From assembly GCF_900101545.1 (NCBI RefSeq), contig NZ_FMZU01000006.1, positions 226,998-290,997 on the forward strand: a stretch of 64,000 nucleotides of DNA, given 5' to 3'. This document shows, piece after piece, positions 1-9,090 of the stretch. A program made the translations under genes and the position numbers. The DNA comes from Variovorax sp. CF079. Lineage in GTDB: Bacteria > Pseudomonadota > Gammaproteobacteria > Burkholderiales > Burkholderiaceae_C. Numbering within the stretch: position 1 is the first letter of the stretch; every line of letters begins with the position of its first letter. The notes beneath the pieces are model-generated. The model had not been told where the DNA came from, made no database searches, and saw nothing but the letters and a program-made list of their open reading frames with translations.

Positions 1-179
1 TCGGCCTGGCCGAAGTCGACGTGCTGGCGCTCAAGCAAGCCGGCCTGGTCGGTCAGATCGCCAAGGTCGTCAAGGTCATCAAGTCGGGTGAACTCACCAA
101 GGCCGTCAAGCTGACCGGCATCGGTGCGAGCGCCGGCGCCAAGGCTGCGATCGAAGCAGCCGGCGGCAGCGTGGCCTGA
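1..179 (+). CDS. rplO: 50S ribosomal protein L15 (partial, C-terminal end)
   Basis: This is the 3' end of the L15 gene, cut by the window edge; the reading frame begins at base 3 and stops with TGA at 177-179. The visible 58 residues hold the conserved L15 tail, with [14 protein letters not shown] followed by the [14 protein letters not shown] segment and the alanine-rich end. L15 is a late-assembly protein of the large ribosomal subunit that contacts 23S rRNA. It directly precedes secY with a 20-bp gap, the usual end of the spc operon. Confidence 0.96.
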   Translation, partial: GLAEVDVLALKQAGLVGQIAKVVKVIKSGELTKAVKLTGIGASAGAKAAIEAAGGSVA

Positions 180-199
180 TCGGACTGAAAGAAGTCTTC

Positions 200-1510
200 G
201 TGGCAACCAACGCGGCAACGCTCGCAAAAACAGGCAAGTTCGGCGACCTGCGTCGCCGGCTCGTCTTTTTGCTGCTCGCGCTCGTGGTCTATCGCATCGG
301 AGCTCACATTCCGGTGCCGGGCATCAACCCGGACCAACTCGCGCAGCTGTTCCAGGGCCAGCAGGGCGGCATCCTGAGCCTGTTCAACATGTTCTCGGGC
401 GGGGCGCTGTCGCGCTTCACCGTGTTCGCGCTGGGCATCATGCCGTACATCTCCGCGTCGATCATCATGCAGTTGATGACCTACGTGGTGCCGACCTTCG
501 AGCAATTGAAGAAGGAAGGCGAAGCCGGCCGGCGCAAGATCACCCAGTACACGCGCTACGGCACGCTGGGCCTGGCGCTGTTCCAGTCCTTCAGCATCGC
601 GGTCGCTCTGGAATCGTCGGCAGGCCTCGTGATTTCGCCCGGCTTCGGCTTCCGCATCACGGCGATGGTCAGCCTCACGGCCGGCTCGATGTTCCTGATG
701 TGGCTCGGCGAGCAGATCACCGAGCGCGGCCTCGGCAACGGGATTTCGATCCTGATCTTTGCGGGCATCGCGGCCGGCCTGCCGAGCGCGATCGGCGGAT
801 TGCTCGAACTGGTGCGCACCGGCGCCATGAACGTGATCGTCGCGCTGTTCATCGTCGCGGTGGTCATCCTGGTGACCTACTTCGTCGTGTTCGTCGAACG
901 CGGTCAGCGCAAGATCCTCGTGAACTACGCGCGGCGCCAGGTCGGCAACAAGGTCTACGGCGGTCAGTCCTCGCACCTGCCGCTGAAGCTGAACATGGCC
1001 GGCGTGATCCCGCCGATCTTCGCGTCGTCGATCATTCTGCTGCCGACCACGGTCGTGGGCTGGTTCAGCACCGGCGAGAGCATGCGCTGGATCAAGGACA
1101 TCGCGAGCGCGCTGACGCCGGGGCAGCCGATCTACGTGCTGCTCTATGCCACCGCGATCGTGTTCTTCTGCTTCTTCTACACGGCGCTCGTGTTCAACAG
1201 CCGCGAGACGGCCGACAACCTGAAGAAGAGCGGTGCGTTCATTCCAGGCATTCGCCCAGGTGACCAGACCGCGCGCTATATCGACAAGATCCTGGTTCGT
1301 CTGACGCTGGCCGGCGCGGTGTACATCACCTTCGTCTGCCTGCTGCCCGAGTTCCTGATCCTGAAATACAACGTGCCGTTCTATTTTGGCGGCACCTCTC
1401 TGCTGATCATCGTGGTTGTCACGATGGACTTCATGGCCCAAGTGCAGAACTACATGATGTCGCAGCAGTACGAATCGCTACTAAAGAAGGCCAATTTCAA
1501 GACTTCCTAG
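200..1510 (+). CDS. secY: Preprotein translocase subunit SecY
   Basis: SecY is the channel-forming subunit of the SecYEG translocon in the inner membrane, which passes unfolded preproteins out and inserts membrane proteins. The 436-residue product has the family's length and about ten hydrophobic segments. It includes the plug and TM2 region around [18 protein letters not shown] and the cytosolic loop with [15 protein letters not shown] that contacts SecA or the ribosome. The start is a GTG at 200, giving [21 protein letters not shown], the normal SecY amino end. It sits between rplO and infA as in other beta-proteobacteria. Confidence 0.98.
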   Translation: MATNAATLAKTGKFGDLRRRLVFLLLALVVYRIGAHIPVPGINPDQLAQLFQGQQGGILSLFNMFSGGALSRFTVFALGIMPYISASIIMQLMTYVVPTFEQLKKEGEAGRRKITQYTRYGTLGLALFQSFSIAVALESSAGLVISPGFGFRITAMVSLTAGSMFLMWLGEQITERGLGNGISILIFAGIAAGLPSAIGGLLELVRTGAMNVIVALFIVAVVILVTYFVVFVERGQRKILVNYARRQVGNKVYGGQSSHLPLKLNMAGVIPPIFASSIILLPTTVVGWFSTGESMRWIKDIASALTPGQPIYVLLYATAIVFFCFFYTALVFNSRETADNLKKSGAFIPGIRPGDQTARYIDKILVRLTLAGAVYITFVCLLPEFLILKYNVPFYFGGTSLLIIVVVTMDFMAQVQNYMMSQQYESLLKKANFKTS

Positions 1511-1519
1511 GCGATTGAG

Positions 1520-1738
1520 ATGTCGAAGGACGATGTCATCCAGATGCAAGGCGAGGTTCAGGAGAACCTGCCGAATGCGACCTTCCGCGTGAAGCTGGAA
1601 AATGGACACATCGTGCTGGGGCATATTTCCGGAAAGATGCGGATGCACTACATCCGCATCCTTCCAGGTGACAAGGTCACCGTCGAGTTGACGCCCTATG
1701 ACTTGAGCCGGGCGCGCATTGTGTTTCGGGCGAAATGA
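1520..1738 (+). CDS. infA: Translation initiation factor IF-1
   Basis: IF-1 binds the ribosomal A site and helps IF-2 and IF-3 select the initiator tRNA. The 72-residue S1-like OB fold is complete. It has [20 protein letters not shown] near the start and the [18 protein letters not shown] core, ending in ARIVFRAK. The ATG lies only 9 bp after the secY stop, so translation is probably coupled. This placement between secY and rpmJ is common in proteobacteria. Many Burkholderiales carry a second infA elsewhere, so this may be one of two copies. Confidence 0.97.
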   Translation: MSKDDVIQMQGEVQENLPNATFRVKLENGHIVLGHISGKMRMHYIRILPGDKVTVELTPYDLSRARIVFRAK

Positions 1739-1772
1739 GTCGCCGGGTTGGACAGAGTTTTAGGAGAATGAA

Positions 1773-1886
1773 ATGAGAGTTTCGGCTTCGGTCAAAACCA
1801 TTTGCCGTAATTGCAAGATCATCCGCCGCAAGGGTGTGGTGCGCGTGATCTGTACCGACCCGCGCCACAAGCAGCGCCAGGGTTGA
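1773..1886 (+). CDS. rpmJ: 50S ribosomal protein L36
   Basis: This 37-codon gene is easily missed because of its size. The product begins [14 protein letters not shown] and ends KQRQG. It keeps the full zinc ribbon, Cys11, Cys14, Cys27 and His32, so this is the zinc-binding (C+) form of L36. A good Shine-Dalgarno sequence (AGGAG at 1762-1766) precedes the ATG. L36 is a very small protein of the large subunit. It lies between infA and rpsM as expected. Confidence 0.96.
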   Translation: MRVSASVKTICRNCKIIRRKGVVRVICTDPRHKQRQG

Positions 1887-1910
1887 TTGAAAGAGTATTA
1901 GAGGACGCAC

Positions 1911-2276
1911 ATGGCACGTATTGCTGGCATCAACATTCCGCCGCACAAGCACGCTGAGATCGGCCTGACCGCCATCTTCGGCATCGGTCGCACCCGCGCC
2001 CGCAAGATCTGCGAAGCGAGCGGCATCGAATATTCGAAGAAGATCAAGGATCTGACCGACGCCGATCTCGAGAAGATCCGCGACCAGATCGCGCTCTTCA
2101 CCATCGAAGGTGACCTGCGTCGCGAAACGACGATGAACATCAAGCGCTTGATGGACATCGGCTGCTACCGCGGCTTCCGTCACCGTCGCGGCCTGCCGAT
2201 GCGCGGCCAGCGCACGCGCACCAACGCCCGCACCCGCAAGGGTCCGCGCAAGGCCGCGCAGTCCCTGAAGAAATAA
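1911..2276 (+). CDS. rpsM: 30S ribosomal protein S13
   Basis: S13 is a head protein of the small subunit; it contacts the P-site tRNA and forms inter-subunit bridges with the large subunit. The 121-residue product shows the N-terminal [14 protein letters not shown] and the helix-two-turns-helix region [18 protein letters not shown]. It ends in the basic [18 protein letters not shown] tail that reaches the tRNA. It is the first gene of the classical alpha operon, with rpsK starting 13 bp after its stop. Confidence 0.98.
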   Translation: MARIAGINIPPHKHAEIGLTAIFGIGRTRARKICEASGIEYSKKIKDLTDADLEKIRDQIALFTIEGDLRRETTMNIKRLMDIGCYRGFRHRRGLPMRGQRTRTNARTRKGPRKAAQSLKK

Positions 2277-2288
2277 GGATAGATCAGC

Positions 2289-2693
2289 ATGGCTAAAGCT
2301 CCTGCCAACAACGCAGCGCAACGCGTTCGCAAGAAGGTCCGCAAGAACGTGGCGGACGGCGTCGCGCACGTGCACGCCTCGTTCAACAACACGATCATCA
2401 CGATCACCGATCGCCAGGGCAACGCTCTGTCGTGGGCGTCGTCGGGTGGCCAGGGCTTCAAGGGCTCGCGCAAGTCGACGCCGTTCGCTGCGCAGGTCGC
2501 TTCGGAAGTCGCCGGTCGCGCTGCGGTGGAACAAGGCATCAAGAACCTCGACGTCGAGATCAAGGGCCCGGGCCCGGGACGCGAATCGTCGGTGCGCGCG
2601 CTCGCCGCGCTCGGCATCCGCATCAACTCGATCGCCGATGTGACGCCGGTTCCGCACAACGGCTGCCGCCCGCAAAAGCGCCGTCGCATCTAA
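2289..2693 (+). CDS. rpsK: 30S ribosomal protein S11
   Basis: S11 is a platform protein of the small subunit near the mRNA exit and the 3' end of 16S rRNA. The 134-residue product has the conserved [20 protein letters not shown] strand region, the [14 protein letters not shown] stretch, and the end [17 protein letters not shown]. The gene follows rpsM closely. A 134-bp gap with a terminator-like hairpin separates it from rpsD, which is unusual inside this operon. Confidence 0.98.
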   Translation: MAKAPANNAAQRVRKKVRKNVADGVAHVHASFNNTIITITDRQGNALSWASSGGQGFKGSRKSTPFAAQVASEVAGRAAVEQGIKNLDVEIKGPGPGRESSVRALAALGIRINSIADVTPVPHNGCRPQKRRRI

Positions 2694-2707
2694 GGCGAGG
2701 ACGCCCG

Positions 2708-2747
2708 GCGCAGTCAGCTTTCGAGCCGGCTGCGCGTTTTGTTTTTT
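2708..2747 (+). terminator. Terminator-like hairpin between rpsK and rpsD
   Basis: GCGCAG at 2708-2713 pairs with CTGCGC at 2730-2735. The stem extends inward with one wobble and one mismatch to a TTCG loop, and is followed by a T-rich run (GTTTTGTTTTTT). This is the form of an intrinsic terminator, although it lies inside the alpha operon, so it may act as an attenuator. Confidence 0.6.
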
Positions 2748-2785
2748 CAACAAGCCCACCGCCATCGGCACGCCGCTGATGGCTC

Positions 2786-2804
2786 CCGCAGACAGCCTCT
2801 GCGG
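2786..2804 (+). promoter_or_regulatory. Hairpin just upstream of the rpsD ribosome-binding site
   Basis: A perfect 7-bp stem (CCGCAGA at 2786-2792 with TCTGCGG at 2798-2804, 5-base loop) ends about ten bases before the AAAGGA Shine-Dalgarno of rpsD. It could affect translation of rpsD. That S4 itself binds here is only a guess from the known autoregulation of alpha operons. Confidence 0.3.
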
Positions 2805-2827
2805 CAGATGACACAAAGGAAGATCAA

Positions 2828-3451
2828 GTGGCACGCTACCTCGGCCCCAAGGCCAAACTTTCCCGCCGCGAAGGCACCGACCTGTTCCTGAAGAGCGCCC
2901 GCCGTTCGATCCAGGACAAGGCCAAGTTCGACTCCAAGCCCGGCCAGCATGGCCGCACTTCTGGTCAGCGCACCTCCGACTTCGGTCTGCAGCTGCGCGA
3001 GAAGCAGAAGGTCAAGCGCATGTACGGCGTGCTCGAGAAGCAGTTCCGCCGCTACTTCGAGGAAGCCGATCGCCGCCGTGGCAACACCGGCGCCAACCTG
3101 CTGTTCATCCTCGAATCGCGCCTGGACAACGTGGTCTACCGCATGGGCTTCGGCTCCACGCGCGCCGAAGCGCGCCAGCTGGTCTCGCACAAGGCGATCA
3201 CGGTGAACGGCCAGTCGGTCAACATCCCGTCGTACCTGGTCAAGACCGGCGACGTGATTGCCGTGCGCGACAAGTCGAAGAAGCAGACCCGCATCGCCGA
3301 AGCGCTGCAGCTCGCCCAGCAGGTCGGCATTCCGGCCTGGGTCGAAGTGAATGCCGACAAGGGCGAAGGCACCTTCAAGAAGGTGCCCGATCGCGACGAA
3401 TTCGCGGCCGACATCAACGAATCGCTGATCGTCGAACTGTATTCGAGGTAA
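2828..3451 (+). CDS. rpsD: 30S ribosomal protein S4
   Basis: S4 is a primary binding protein that starts assembly of the 5' domain of 16S rRNA, and in many bacteria it represses the alpha operon. The 207-residue product starts at GTG with an AAAGGA site upstream. It has the basic N-terminal region [20 protein letters not shown] and the S4 RNA-binding motif around [21 protein letters not shown]. The N-terminal zinc cysteines found in some S4 proteins are absent. Two hairpins precede the gene. Confidence 0.98.
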   Translation: MARYLGPKAKLSRREGTDLFLKSARRSIQDKAKFDSKPGQHGRTSGQRTSDFGLQLREKQKVKRMYGVLEKQFRRYFEEADRRRGNTGANLLFILESRLDNVVYRMGFGSTRAEARQLVSHKAITVNGQSVNIPSYLVKTGDVIAVRDKSKKQTRIAEALQLAQQVGIPAWVEVNADKGEGTFKKVPDRDEFAADINESLIVELYSR

Positions 3452-3580
3452 CAGGCGAAAACGTGCCGCCATCCGGCGGCCCGGACTTTGATTTTTTGTT
3501 CCCTGCCGCGGACACCGCGGCCGGGCACTTCACCAGCCTTACCGGTGTAACGAGCCGGGGGTATTGAGAGGAAGTTCTGC

Positions 3581-4570
3581 ATGCAAACCACCCTGCTGAA
3601 ACCCAAGACCATCCAGGTCGAGCAACTTGCCGCCAACAAGGCCAAGGTCACGCTCGAGCCCTTCGAGCGCGGCTACGGCCACACGCTCGGCAACGCGCTG
3701 CGCCGCGTGCTGCTGTCGTCGATGGTCGGTTACTCCGCCACCGAAGTGACGATCGCCGGCGTGCTGCATGAGTACTCGTCGATCGACGGCGTGCAGGAAG
3801 ACGTCGTCAACATCCTGCTGAACCTCAAGGGCGTGGTGTTCAAGCTCCACAACCGCGATGAAGTCACGCTGAGCCTGCGCAAGGACGGCGAAGGCGCGGT
3901 GACCGCGTCGGATATCCAGACGCCGCACGACGTCGAGATCATCAACCCCGACCACGTGATCGCCCACCTGTCGCAGGGCGGCAAGCTCGACATGCAGATC
4001 AAGGTCGAGAAGGGCCGCGGCTATGTGCCCGGCACGATGCGCCGCTACGCGGACGAGCCGACCAAGTCGATCGGCCGTATCGTGCTCGACGCTTCGTTCT
4101 CGCCGGTCAAGCGCGTGAGCTACACGGTCGAAAGCGCCCGCGTCGAGCAGCGTACCGACCTCGACAAGCTCCTGGTCGAGATCGAGACCAACGGCGCGAT
4201 CACCGCCGAAGACGCGGTTCGCGCCTCGGCCAAGATCCTGGTTGAGCAACTGGCCGTGTTCGCGCAGCTCGAAGGCGGCGAACTCGCTGCGTTCGATGCA
4301 CCCGCGCCGCGCAGCGCCCAGCAGTTCGATCCGATCCTGCTGCGCCCGGTCGACGAGCTCGAACTCACGGTGCGTTCGGCCAACTGCCTGAAGGCCGAAA
4401 ACATCTACTACATCGGTGACCTGATCCAGCGCACCGAGAACGAGCTGCTCAAGACCCCGAACCTGGGTCGCAAGTCGCTCAACGAAATCAAGGAAGTGCT
4501 CGCCTCGCGCGGCCTGACCTTGGGCATGAAGCTCGAAAGCTGGCCACCGGCCGGCCTCGATAAGCGTTAA
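3581..4570 (+). CDS. rpoA: DNA-directed RNA polymerase subunit alpha
   Basis: The alpha subunit dimerises to nucleate RNA polymerase assembly, and its C-terminal domain contacts UP elements and activators. The 329-residue product has the assembly domain in the first ~230 residues ([20 protein letters not shown]). A linker leads to the alpha-CTD at about 250-315 ([18 protein letters not shown], then [13 protein letters not shown]). A 129-bp leader with two small GC-rich hairpins (3465-3480 and about 3507-3521) separates it from rpsD. rplQ follows after 77 bp. Confidence 0.98.
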   Translation: MQTTLLKPKTIQVEQLAANKAKVTLEPFERGYGHTLGNALRRVLLSSMVGYSATEVTIAGVLHEYSSIDGVQEDVVNILLNLKGVVFKLHNRDEVTLSLRKDGEGAVTASDIQTPHDVEIINPDHVIAHLSQGGKLDMQIKVEKGRGYVPGTMRRYADEPTKSIGRIVLDASFSPVKRVSYTVESARVEQRTDLDKLLVEIETNGAITAEDAVRASAKILVEQLAVFAQLEGGELAAFDAPAPRSAQQFDPILLRPVDELELTVRSANCLKAENIYYIGDLIQRTENELLKTPNLGRKSLNEIKEVLASRGLTLGMKLESWPPAGLDKR

Positions 4571-4597
4571 GAATCACCACACCTGTGTGTTGCACCG

Positions 4598-4626
4598 GGC
4601 AGTACCTGACACGGCTGCCTGTTTTT
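4598..4626 (+). terminator. Weak terminator-like hairpin between rpoA and rplQ
   Basis: GGCAG at 4598-4602 pairs with CTGCC at 4615-4619 and is followed by TGTTTTTA. The stem is short and the loop large, so termination would be partial at best. It lies inside the operon, just ahead of rplQ. Confidence 0.35.
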
Positions 4627-4647
4627 ATAAAGTAAAGGAAAAGCACC

Positions 4648-5049
4648 ATGCGTCACGGACACGGACTCCGCAAACTCAACCGCACCAGCTCGCACCGCCT
4701 CGCGATGCTGCAGAACATGATGAACTCGCTCATCGAGCATGAGGTCATCAAGACCACGGTCCCCAAGGCCAAGGAACTGCGCCGCGTCATCGAGCCGATG
4801 ATCACCCTGGCCAAGAAGCCGACGGTCGCCAACAAGCGCCTGGCTTTCGATCGCCTGCGCGACCGCGACAGCGTGGTCAAGCTGTTCGGCGAACTCGGCC
4901 CGCGCTACCAGGCACGTCCGGGCGGCTACACGCGCATCCTGAAAATGGGTTTCCGCGTGGGCGACAACGCGCCGATGGCGCTGGTCGAACTGGTCGATCG
5001 TCCCGAAGTGACGGAAGCCCCTGCCGACGAGCAGGCCGGCGAAGAATAA
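4648..5049 (+). CDS. rplQ: 50S ribosomal protein L17
   Basis: L17 is a large-subunit protein near the exit tunnel. The 133-residue product opens with [20 protein letters not shown] and has the conserved [21 protein letters not shown] segment. Its acidic tail ([14 protein letters not shown]) is typical of beta-proteobacterial L17. An AAAGGAAAA Shine-Dalgarno precedes the ATG. It is the last gene of the alpha operon. Confidence 0.98.
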   Translation: MRHGHGLRKLNRTSSHRLAMLQNMMNSLIEHEVIKTTVPKAKELRRVIEPMITLAKKPTVANKRLAFDRLRDRDSVVKLFGELGPRYQARPGGYTRILKMGFRVGDNAPMALVELVDRPEVTEAPADEQAGEE

Positions 5050-5051
5050 GC

Positions 5052-5057
5052 TATAAT
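5052..5057 (+). promoter_or_regulatory. Consensus -10 element (TATAAT) for the tRNA gene
   Basis: A perfect TATAAT lies directly after the rplQ stop codon and 10 bp before the first base of the tRNA. No clear TTGACA-like -35 is visible inside the rplQ end. This may give the tRNA a promoter of its own in addition to read-through from the alpha operon. Confidence 0.5.
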
Positions 5058-5067
5058 TCCATCTTGC

Positions 5068-5144
<77 letters not shown>

Positions 5145-5175
5145 AATTTCCGGCAACCCAAAAGGTTGTTGCTGA

Positions 5176-5213
5176 AAAAGCAAAACGCCCACTTCGAGTG
5201 GGCGTTTTGCTTT
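5176..5213 (+). terminator. Strong intrinsic terminator after the tRNA
   Basis: A nearly uninterrupted inverted repeat, AAAGCAAAACGCCCACT with AGTGGGCGTTTTGCTTT around a 3-base loop. The inner stem is GC-rich and flanked by A and T runs, so it can work in either direction. It ends the alpha operon/tRNA unit. Confidence 0.85.
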
Positions 5214-5447
5214 CCGGCTGCTAAAGAAAAGACTGCGCGCCATCGGTTTTGGGATCTGCCCCAAGGGCGTTTCGCTCCCAGTTTTCTGTTAGTGCCAAAT
5301 TACTCTTTTCGCCGTGAAACGAGTCTAAAACGCCCACGCCGTGTGACAAAGATCACGGATGCGTGCGCGTGACATGTGTAACATCTGGCCGATTCGAGAA
5401 CAGTTGAAGGACGAGAAGTCTGTGAATTGCGCAAATAAGGGACTTTC
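5214..5447. other. Intergenic region upstream of the 136-aa hypothetical gene
   Basis: No gene is visible in this 234-bp stretch, which with the terminator makes up the gap after the tRNA. It is less GC-rich than its surroundings. It contains a CRP-like site (5342-5357), listed separately, and probably the promoter of the gene at 5448. No clear -35/-10 pair could be fixed. Confidence 0.5.
5342..5357. promoter_or_regulatory. CRP/FNR-family-like binding site
   Basis: TGTGA-N6-TCACG matches the CRP consensus TGTGA-N6-TCACA at nine of ten defined positions. It lies about 91 bp upstream of the start of the 136-residue hypothetical gene, a suitable distance for activation. Burkholderiales carry CRP/FNR-family regulators, but which one would bind here is unknown. 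Confidence 0.4.
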
Positions 5448-5858
5448 ATGATCGACCCTTCGATTTCGCGGAATCTGATTGAAAACGCAATGGGCGCTGT
5501 CGAGCAGGCGGTCGACTATATTTTCAATGACGAGCCTGCCGTTCCATTTCACCCGACGACCGATCTTCTTTCTCTCAGTCCGAGCGAGGAAGACCAGATT
5601 CGTCGCGGCGAACAGGCGAATTACCGCAGCCGTCCCACGACGTCGGCGCTCAGTTTTTGCCTGACTTCGGCTATTTCGCTGCTGGCGATTGCGCATTCAT
5701 TGATCGATCAGCCCGCAGCCCTGTCGCCGGTCGAGCGGGAACAGCTGTGGAAAAAGCTGGCCGCGGAAACCAAGATTGCGGGGCGCGCTGCCTATCGCGC
5801 GGCGCTCATCCTCTCGGATCCGGGCGCCGAGGCAGCGACCCACGAGGAAGTACTCTGA
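5448..5858 (+). CDS. Hypothetical protein (136 aa)
   Basis: I do not recognise this protein. It is 136 residues long and begins MIDPSISRNLIENAMGAVEQ. A moderately hydrophobic stretch lies at about 69-86 (LSFCLTSAISLLAIAHSL), and the C-terminal part is alanine-rich and probably helical. There is no signal peptide and no cysteine or metal motif. It stands alone between the tRNA terminator and the convergent RidA gene, 26 bp from the latter's stop. The first part of the gene is less GC-rich than the neighbouring genes. A CRP-like site upstream suggests control by carbon or redox state, but no function can be given. Confidence 0.6.
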   Translation: MIDPSISRNLIENAMGAVEQAVDYIFNDEPAVPFHPTTDLLSLSPSEEDQIRRGEQANYRSRPTTSALSFCLTSAISLLAIAHSLIDQPAALSPVEREQLWKKLAAETKIAGRAAYRAALILSDPGAEAATHEEVL

Positions 5859-5884
5859 GGCTGCGGGCGCGGTAGCCGCTGGGC

Positions 5885-6280
5885 TCAGTCGGGCAGCACC
5901 GCCGTGACCTCGATCTCCACCTTGGCGCGCGACTCCACCAGCGCTGCGACCTGCACGCAAGTCATCGCCGGGAAGTTCCGGCCCATCGTTTCGCGATAAA
6001 CCGGCCCGAGCTCGCCCAGGCGCCGGTTGTATTCGTCGCGGTCGGTCACGTACCAGGTCATGCGCACCATGTGCTCGGGGCCGGCGCCGGCTTCGCGCAG
6101 GATGTCGGCGATGTTGCGCAGGGCCTGTCCTGTCTGCTCGATGAAATCGTCCGACACGAACTGCTGCTGCGCATTCCAGCCGACCTGGCCGCCGACGAAC
6201 ACCATCGTGCCGCGCGCGGCAACGCCGTTCGCATAGCCCTTCGGGGGTGCCCAGCCGGGCGGTTGCAAAAGTTTGATCAT
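5885..6280 (-). CDS. RidA family protein (enamine/imine deaminase type)
   Basis: RidA proteins hydrolyse reactive enamines and imines to ketones and ammonia. The 131-residue product is complete: FVGGQVGWNAQQQFVSDDFI, EQTGQALRNIADILREAGAG, and ALVESRAKVEIEVTAVLPD at the end. The arginine that binds the substrate carboxylate in canonical RidA would fall near ESRAKVEIE, and I cannot assign it with certainty. Its ATG overlaps the TGA of the CoA ligase (ATGA), so it is the last gene of the 2-aminobenzoyl-CoA-type operon. The monooxygenase step of that pathway yields an enamine, so hydrolysis of that intermediate is a reasonable role. This is inference. Confidence 0.85.
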   Translation of the reverse strand: MIKLLQPPGWAPPKGYANGVAARGTMVFVGGQVGWNAQQQFVSDDFIEQTGQALRNIADILREAGAGPEHMVRMTWYVTDRDEYNRRLGELGPVYRETMGRNFPAMTCVQVAALVESRAKVEIEVTAVLPD

Positions 6281-7893
6281 GGTGTGATTTGCCTCAGTTT
6301 GAATCGTTGGAGCTTGCCGGTCTCGGTGCGCGGCAGCGCAGCGACGAACTCGATCTCCCGTGGGTATTTGAAGGGCGCGATGGTGGCCTTGACGTGGTCC
6401 TGCAGCGCCTTGACCAGGGCAGCATCGCCGGTCTGGCCGGGCTTGAGCACGCAGAAGGCCTTGACGATCATTCCGCGTTCCTCGTCGGGCTTGCCGACCA
6501 CGCCGCATTCGGCGACCGCCGGATGCTTCAGCAGCGCGTCTTCGACCTCCGGCCCGCCGACGTTGTAGCCGGCGGTGATGATCATGTCGTCGGCGCGCGA
6601 CTGGTAGAAGAAGTAGCCGTCCTCGTCCTGCACGAAGGCGTCGCCGGGATAGTTCCAGCCCTTCTTCACATAGTCGGCCTGCCGCGGATCGTCGAGGTAG
6701 CGGCATCCGACCGGCCCGATGAGCGCCAGCCGGCCGACGGTGCCGCGCGGCACTTCATTGCCCTCATCGTCCACCACCTTGGCGGTGAATCCCGGCACGA
6801 CCTTGCCGACCGCGCCGCGCCGAACCTGGTCGCCGGCGGCCGAAATGTAGATGTGGAACACCTCGGTGCCGCCGATGCCGTCCAGCATCTCGATGCCCGT
6901 GGCGTCCTTCCACAGCTGGCGGGTCGCGTCGGGCAGGGCCTCGCCCGCGCTCACGCTGATGCGCAGGCTCGGCACGCCGGAAGCCTTGGCGAAAGGCGCC
7001 ATCTGCCTGTAGAAGGTGGGGGCCGTGTAGCAGATGGTGGCGCCGACCTCGCGGATCGCCTTGACCATCGTCTCCGGCGTGTAGGGGCCATCGTGGAAAT
7101 ACACGGATGCGCCGGCCCACATCGGGAAGACCAGCAAGCCGCCCAGGCCGAAGGTGAAGGCCAGCGGCGGCGAGCCCAGCACGATGTCGTCGCTGCGCGC
7201 CTGCAGCACGTGACGCGGCCAGGTCTCGCACATCGCGAGCACGTCGCGGTGGGTGGTCACGGGCGCCTTCGGCTTGCCGGTGGTGCCGGAGGTGAAGGCC
7301 AGCAGCGCAATGTCGTCGGCGGCTGTAGGGCAGGCCTTGAACACGCCGCTCTTGGCGTCAGCGCGCGCGCTCAGCGAATCGGCTGCATCCGGCTGGTTGA
7401 AGGCCACGAGGGTCTGCAGCACCGGATGCGCCTGCTGGGCGATCCGCAGCTCGTCGAGCAACTTGCCATCGCACAGCGCGACCACCGGCCGCGATTTCTC
7501 GATGATGTCGCCCAGCTCTTTCGCGCGCAGCAGCGGCATGGTGGCGACCGCGATCAGGCCGGCCTTGACCACGGCCAGCCAGGCCAGCGCCATAGCGATC
7601 GAATTGCCTCCGCGCAACAGCACGCGGTTGCCGGGCACCAGGCCCAGGTCTTCCACCAGCACCTGCGCGATGCGGTCGACCTCGGTCGCGGCCTCGGCGT
7701 AGCTCAGCGTGCGGGCCGGCGAGCGCAGCATCGGCTTGTCCGCCAGGCCATTGGCGCTGGCCTTGTCGAACAGGACCTCGACCAGGTTGAGTTGGTCGGG
7801 CAACTGCAATTCGGGCCGGTCGTACCGGAACATGGGCAGTTGCTCCGCCGGCGGCAGACGGTCGTGAACGAAGCGATCGGTCTGCGCACTCAT
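6277..7893 (-). CDS. AMP-dependent aryl-CoA ligase (2-aminobenzoate/benzoate-CoA ligase family)
   Basis: The enzyme is expected to activate an aromatic acid to its CoA thioester with ATP. The 538-residue product has the adenylate-forming P-loop at about 199-209 ([11 protein letters not shown]). It also has the [13 protein letters not shown] motif, the A8 hinge [14 protein letters not shown] and the catalytic lysine region [12 protein letters not shown] near the end. The TEVFHIYIS form is typical of benzoate/2-aminobenzoate-CoA ligases. It overlaps the acyl-CoA dehydrogenase upstream and RidA downstream by ATGA. With the monooxygenase/reductase fusion in the same operon, 2-aminobenzoate is the favoured substrate, with salicylate as the alternative. 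Confidence 0.88.
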   Translation of the reverse strand: MSAQTDRFVHDRLPPAEQLPMFRYDRPELQLPDQLNLVEVLFDKASANGLADKPMLRSPARTLSYAEAATEVDRIAQVLVEDLGLVPGNRVLLRGGNSIAMALAWLAVVKAGLIAVATMPLLRAKELGDIIEKSRPVVALCDGKLLDELRIAQQAHPVLQTLVAFNQPDAADSLSARADAKSGVFKACPTAADDIALLAFTSGTTGKPKAPVTTHRDVLAMCETWPRHVLQARSDDIVLGSPPLAFTFGLGGLLVFPMWAGASVYFHDGPYTPETMVKAIREVGATICYTAPTFYRQMAPFAKASGVPSLRISVSAGEALPDATRQLWKDATGIEMLDGIGGTEVFHIYISAAGDQVRRGAVGKVVPGFTAKVVDDEGNEVPRGTVGRLALIGPVGCRYLDDPRQADYVKKGWNYPGDAFVQDEDGYFFYQSRADDMIITAGYNVGGPEVEDALLKHPAVAECGVVGKPDEERGMIVKAFCVLKPGQTGDAALVKALQDHVKATIAPFKYPREIEFVAALPRTETGKLQRFKLRQITP

Positions 7894-9086
7894 GCCTGGC
7901 TCCGCAAGACGGACTTGCCGATGATCAGTTGCTGCACCTCGGTCGCACCCTCGTAGATGCGCAGCGAACGGATGTCGCGGTAGAGGCTCTCGACCTTGGT
8001 GCCCACCTTCACACCGAGGCCGCCGTGCATCTGCAGCGCCATGTCGATCACGCGGCTCGCGTTCTCGGTCGCGCACATCTTGGCCATCGCCGCCGCGGCC
8101 GTGAGGTCGCCGACGGCGGGCCCGCCACGGGCTTCGCTGTCGTCTCGCATCCAGGCGGCGCGGTAGGTGAGCAGCGCCGCGCTGTCGATCAGCGCCGCCA
8201 TCTCGCCGAGCTTGGCCTGCGTGAGCTGGAAGTCGGCCAGTGTCTGGCCGAACATGCGCCGGCGGCTCGCATGGTGGACCGCTTCGGCCAGCGCGCGCCG
8301 CGCCATGCCGAGCGCAGCGCCGGCGACCGAGGCGCGAAAGATGTCGAGCGTGCGCATCGCGAGCTTGAAGCCGCCATGCAGCTCGCCGAGCTGGGCCTCG
8401 CGCGGCACGACGCAGCCGTCGAAGCGCAGCGTGGCAAGCGGGTGCGGCGCCATCACTTCGATGTGTGCCGAGGTGTCGAGTCCGGCCGTCTTCGCATCGA
8501 CGACGAAGGCCGTGATGCCGCGCGAGCCGGCGGCCGGATCGGTTTTCGCGAACACGCAGTAGAAGTCCGCGATGCCGCCATTGCTGATCCAGGTCTTCTC
8601 GCCCGTGAGCCGCCAGCCGTCCGAGATGGCGACAGCCTGCATCGCCATCGCGCCGACGTCCGAGCCCGCCTCGGGTTCGCTGAGCGCAAAGGCCGCGATC
8701 TTGTCGCCGCGCGCCACAGCGCCGAGGTAGTCGCGCTGCTGTGAGGCGCTGCCGGCCAGCGTGATGGCGCCGCTGCCGAGGCCCTGCATCGCAAAGGCGA
8801 AATCGGCCAGCGGCGAATGGAAGGCCAGCGTTTCGCGCAGCAGCACCAGCGCGCGCGAATCGAGGCGTTCCAGCGCGCCGCCCGAAGAAGCCGGCACGCA
8901 ATAGCGCAGCCAGCCGCCCTGGCCGAGCCGCTTCACCCAGTCGCGGCACGCGGCGCGATCGTCGCGCTCGTCCACCGACTGGGCGGCTGCCCAGGGCAGC
9001 AGATCGCGCGCCAGCGCCCGATGCGCATCGTCGAAGAAGGGCAGCGCCAGGTGCGCCGTGGAAGGAGGTACGGGCGAAGCAGCCAT
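7890..9086 (-). CDS. Acyl-CoA dehydrogenase
   Basis: A flavin enzyme expected to introduce a double bond into an acyl-CoA during ring-product oxidation. The 398-residue product carries the family signatures: [29 protein letters not shown], and the C-terminal [20 protein letters not shown]. The last motif is followed by [15 protein letters not shown], which holds the usual catalytic-base region. The start MAASPVPP at 9086 is preferred to an ATG 42 bp upstream, which would run into the neighbouring hydratase gene. It overlaps the ligase start by ATGA. Confidence 0.9.
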   Translation of the reverse strand: MAASPVPPSTAHLALPFFDDAHRALARDLLPWAAAQSVDERDDRAACRDWVKRLGQGGWLRYCVPASSGGALERLDSRALVLLRETLAFHSPLADFAFAMQGLGSGAITLAGSASQQRDYLGAVARGDKIAAFALSEPEAGSDVGAMAMQAVAISDGWRLTGEKTWISNGGIADFYCVFAKTDPAAGSRGITAFVVDAKTAGLDTSAHIEVMAPHPLATLRFDGCVVPREAQLGELHGGFKLAMRTLDIFRASVAGAALGMARRALAEAVHHASRRRMFGQTLADFQLTQAKLGEMAALIDSAALLTYRAAWMRDDSEARGGPAVGDLTAAAAMAKMCATENASRVIDMALQMHGGLGVKVGTKVESLYRDIRSLRIYEGATEVQQLIIGKSVLRSQA

Positions 9087-9090
9087 TGCG

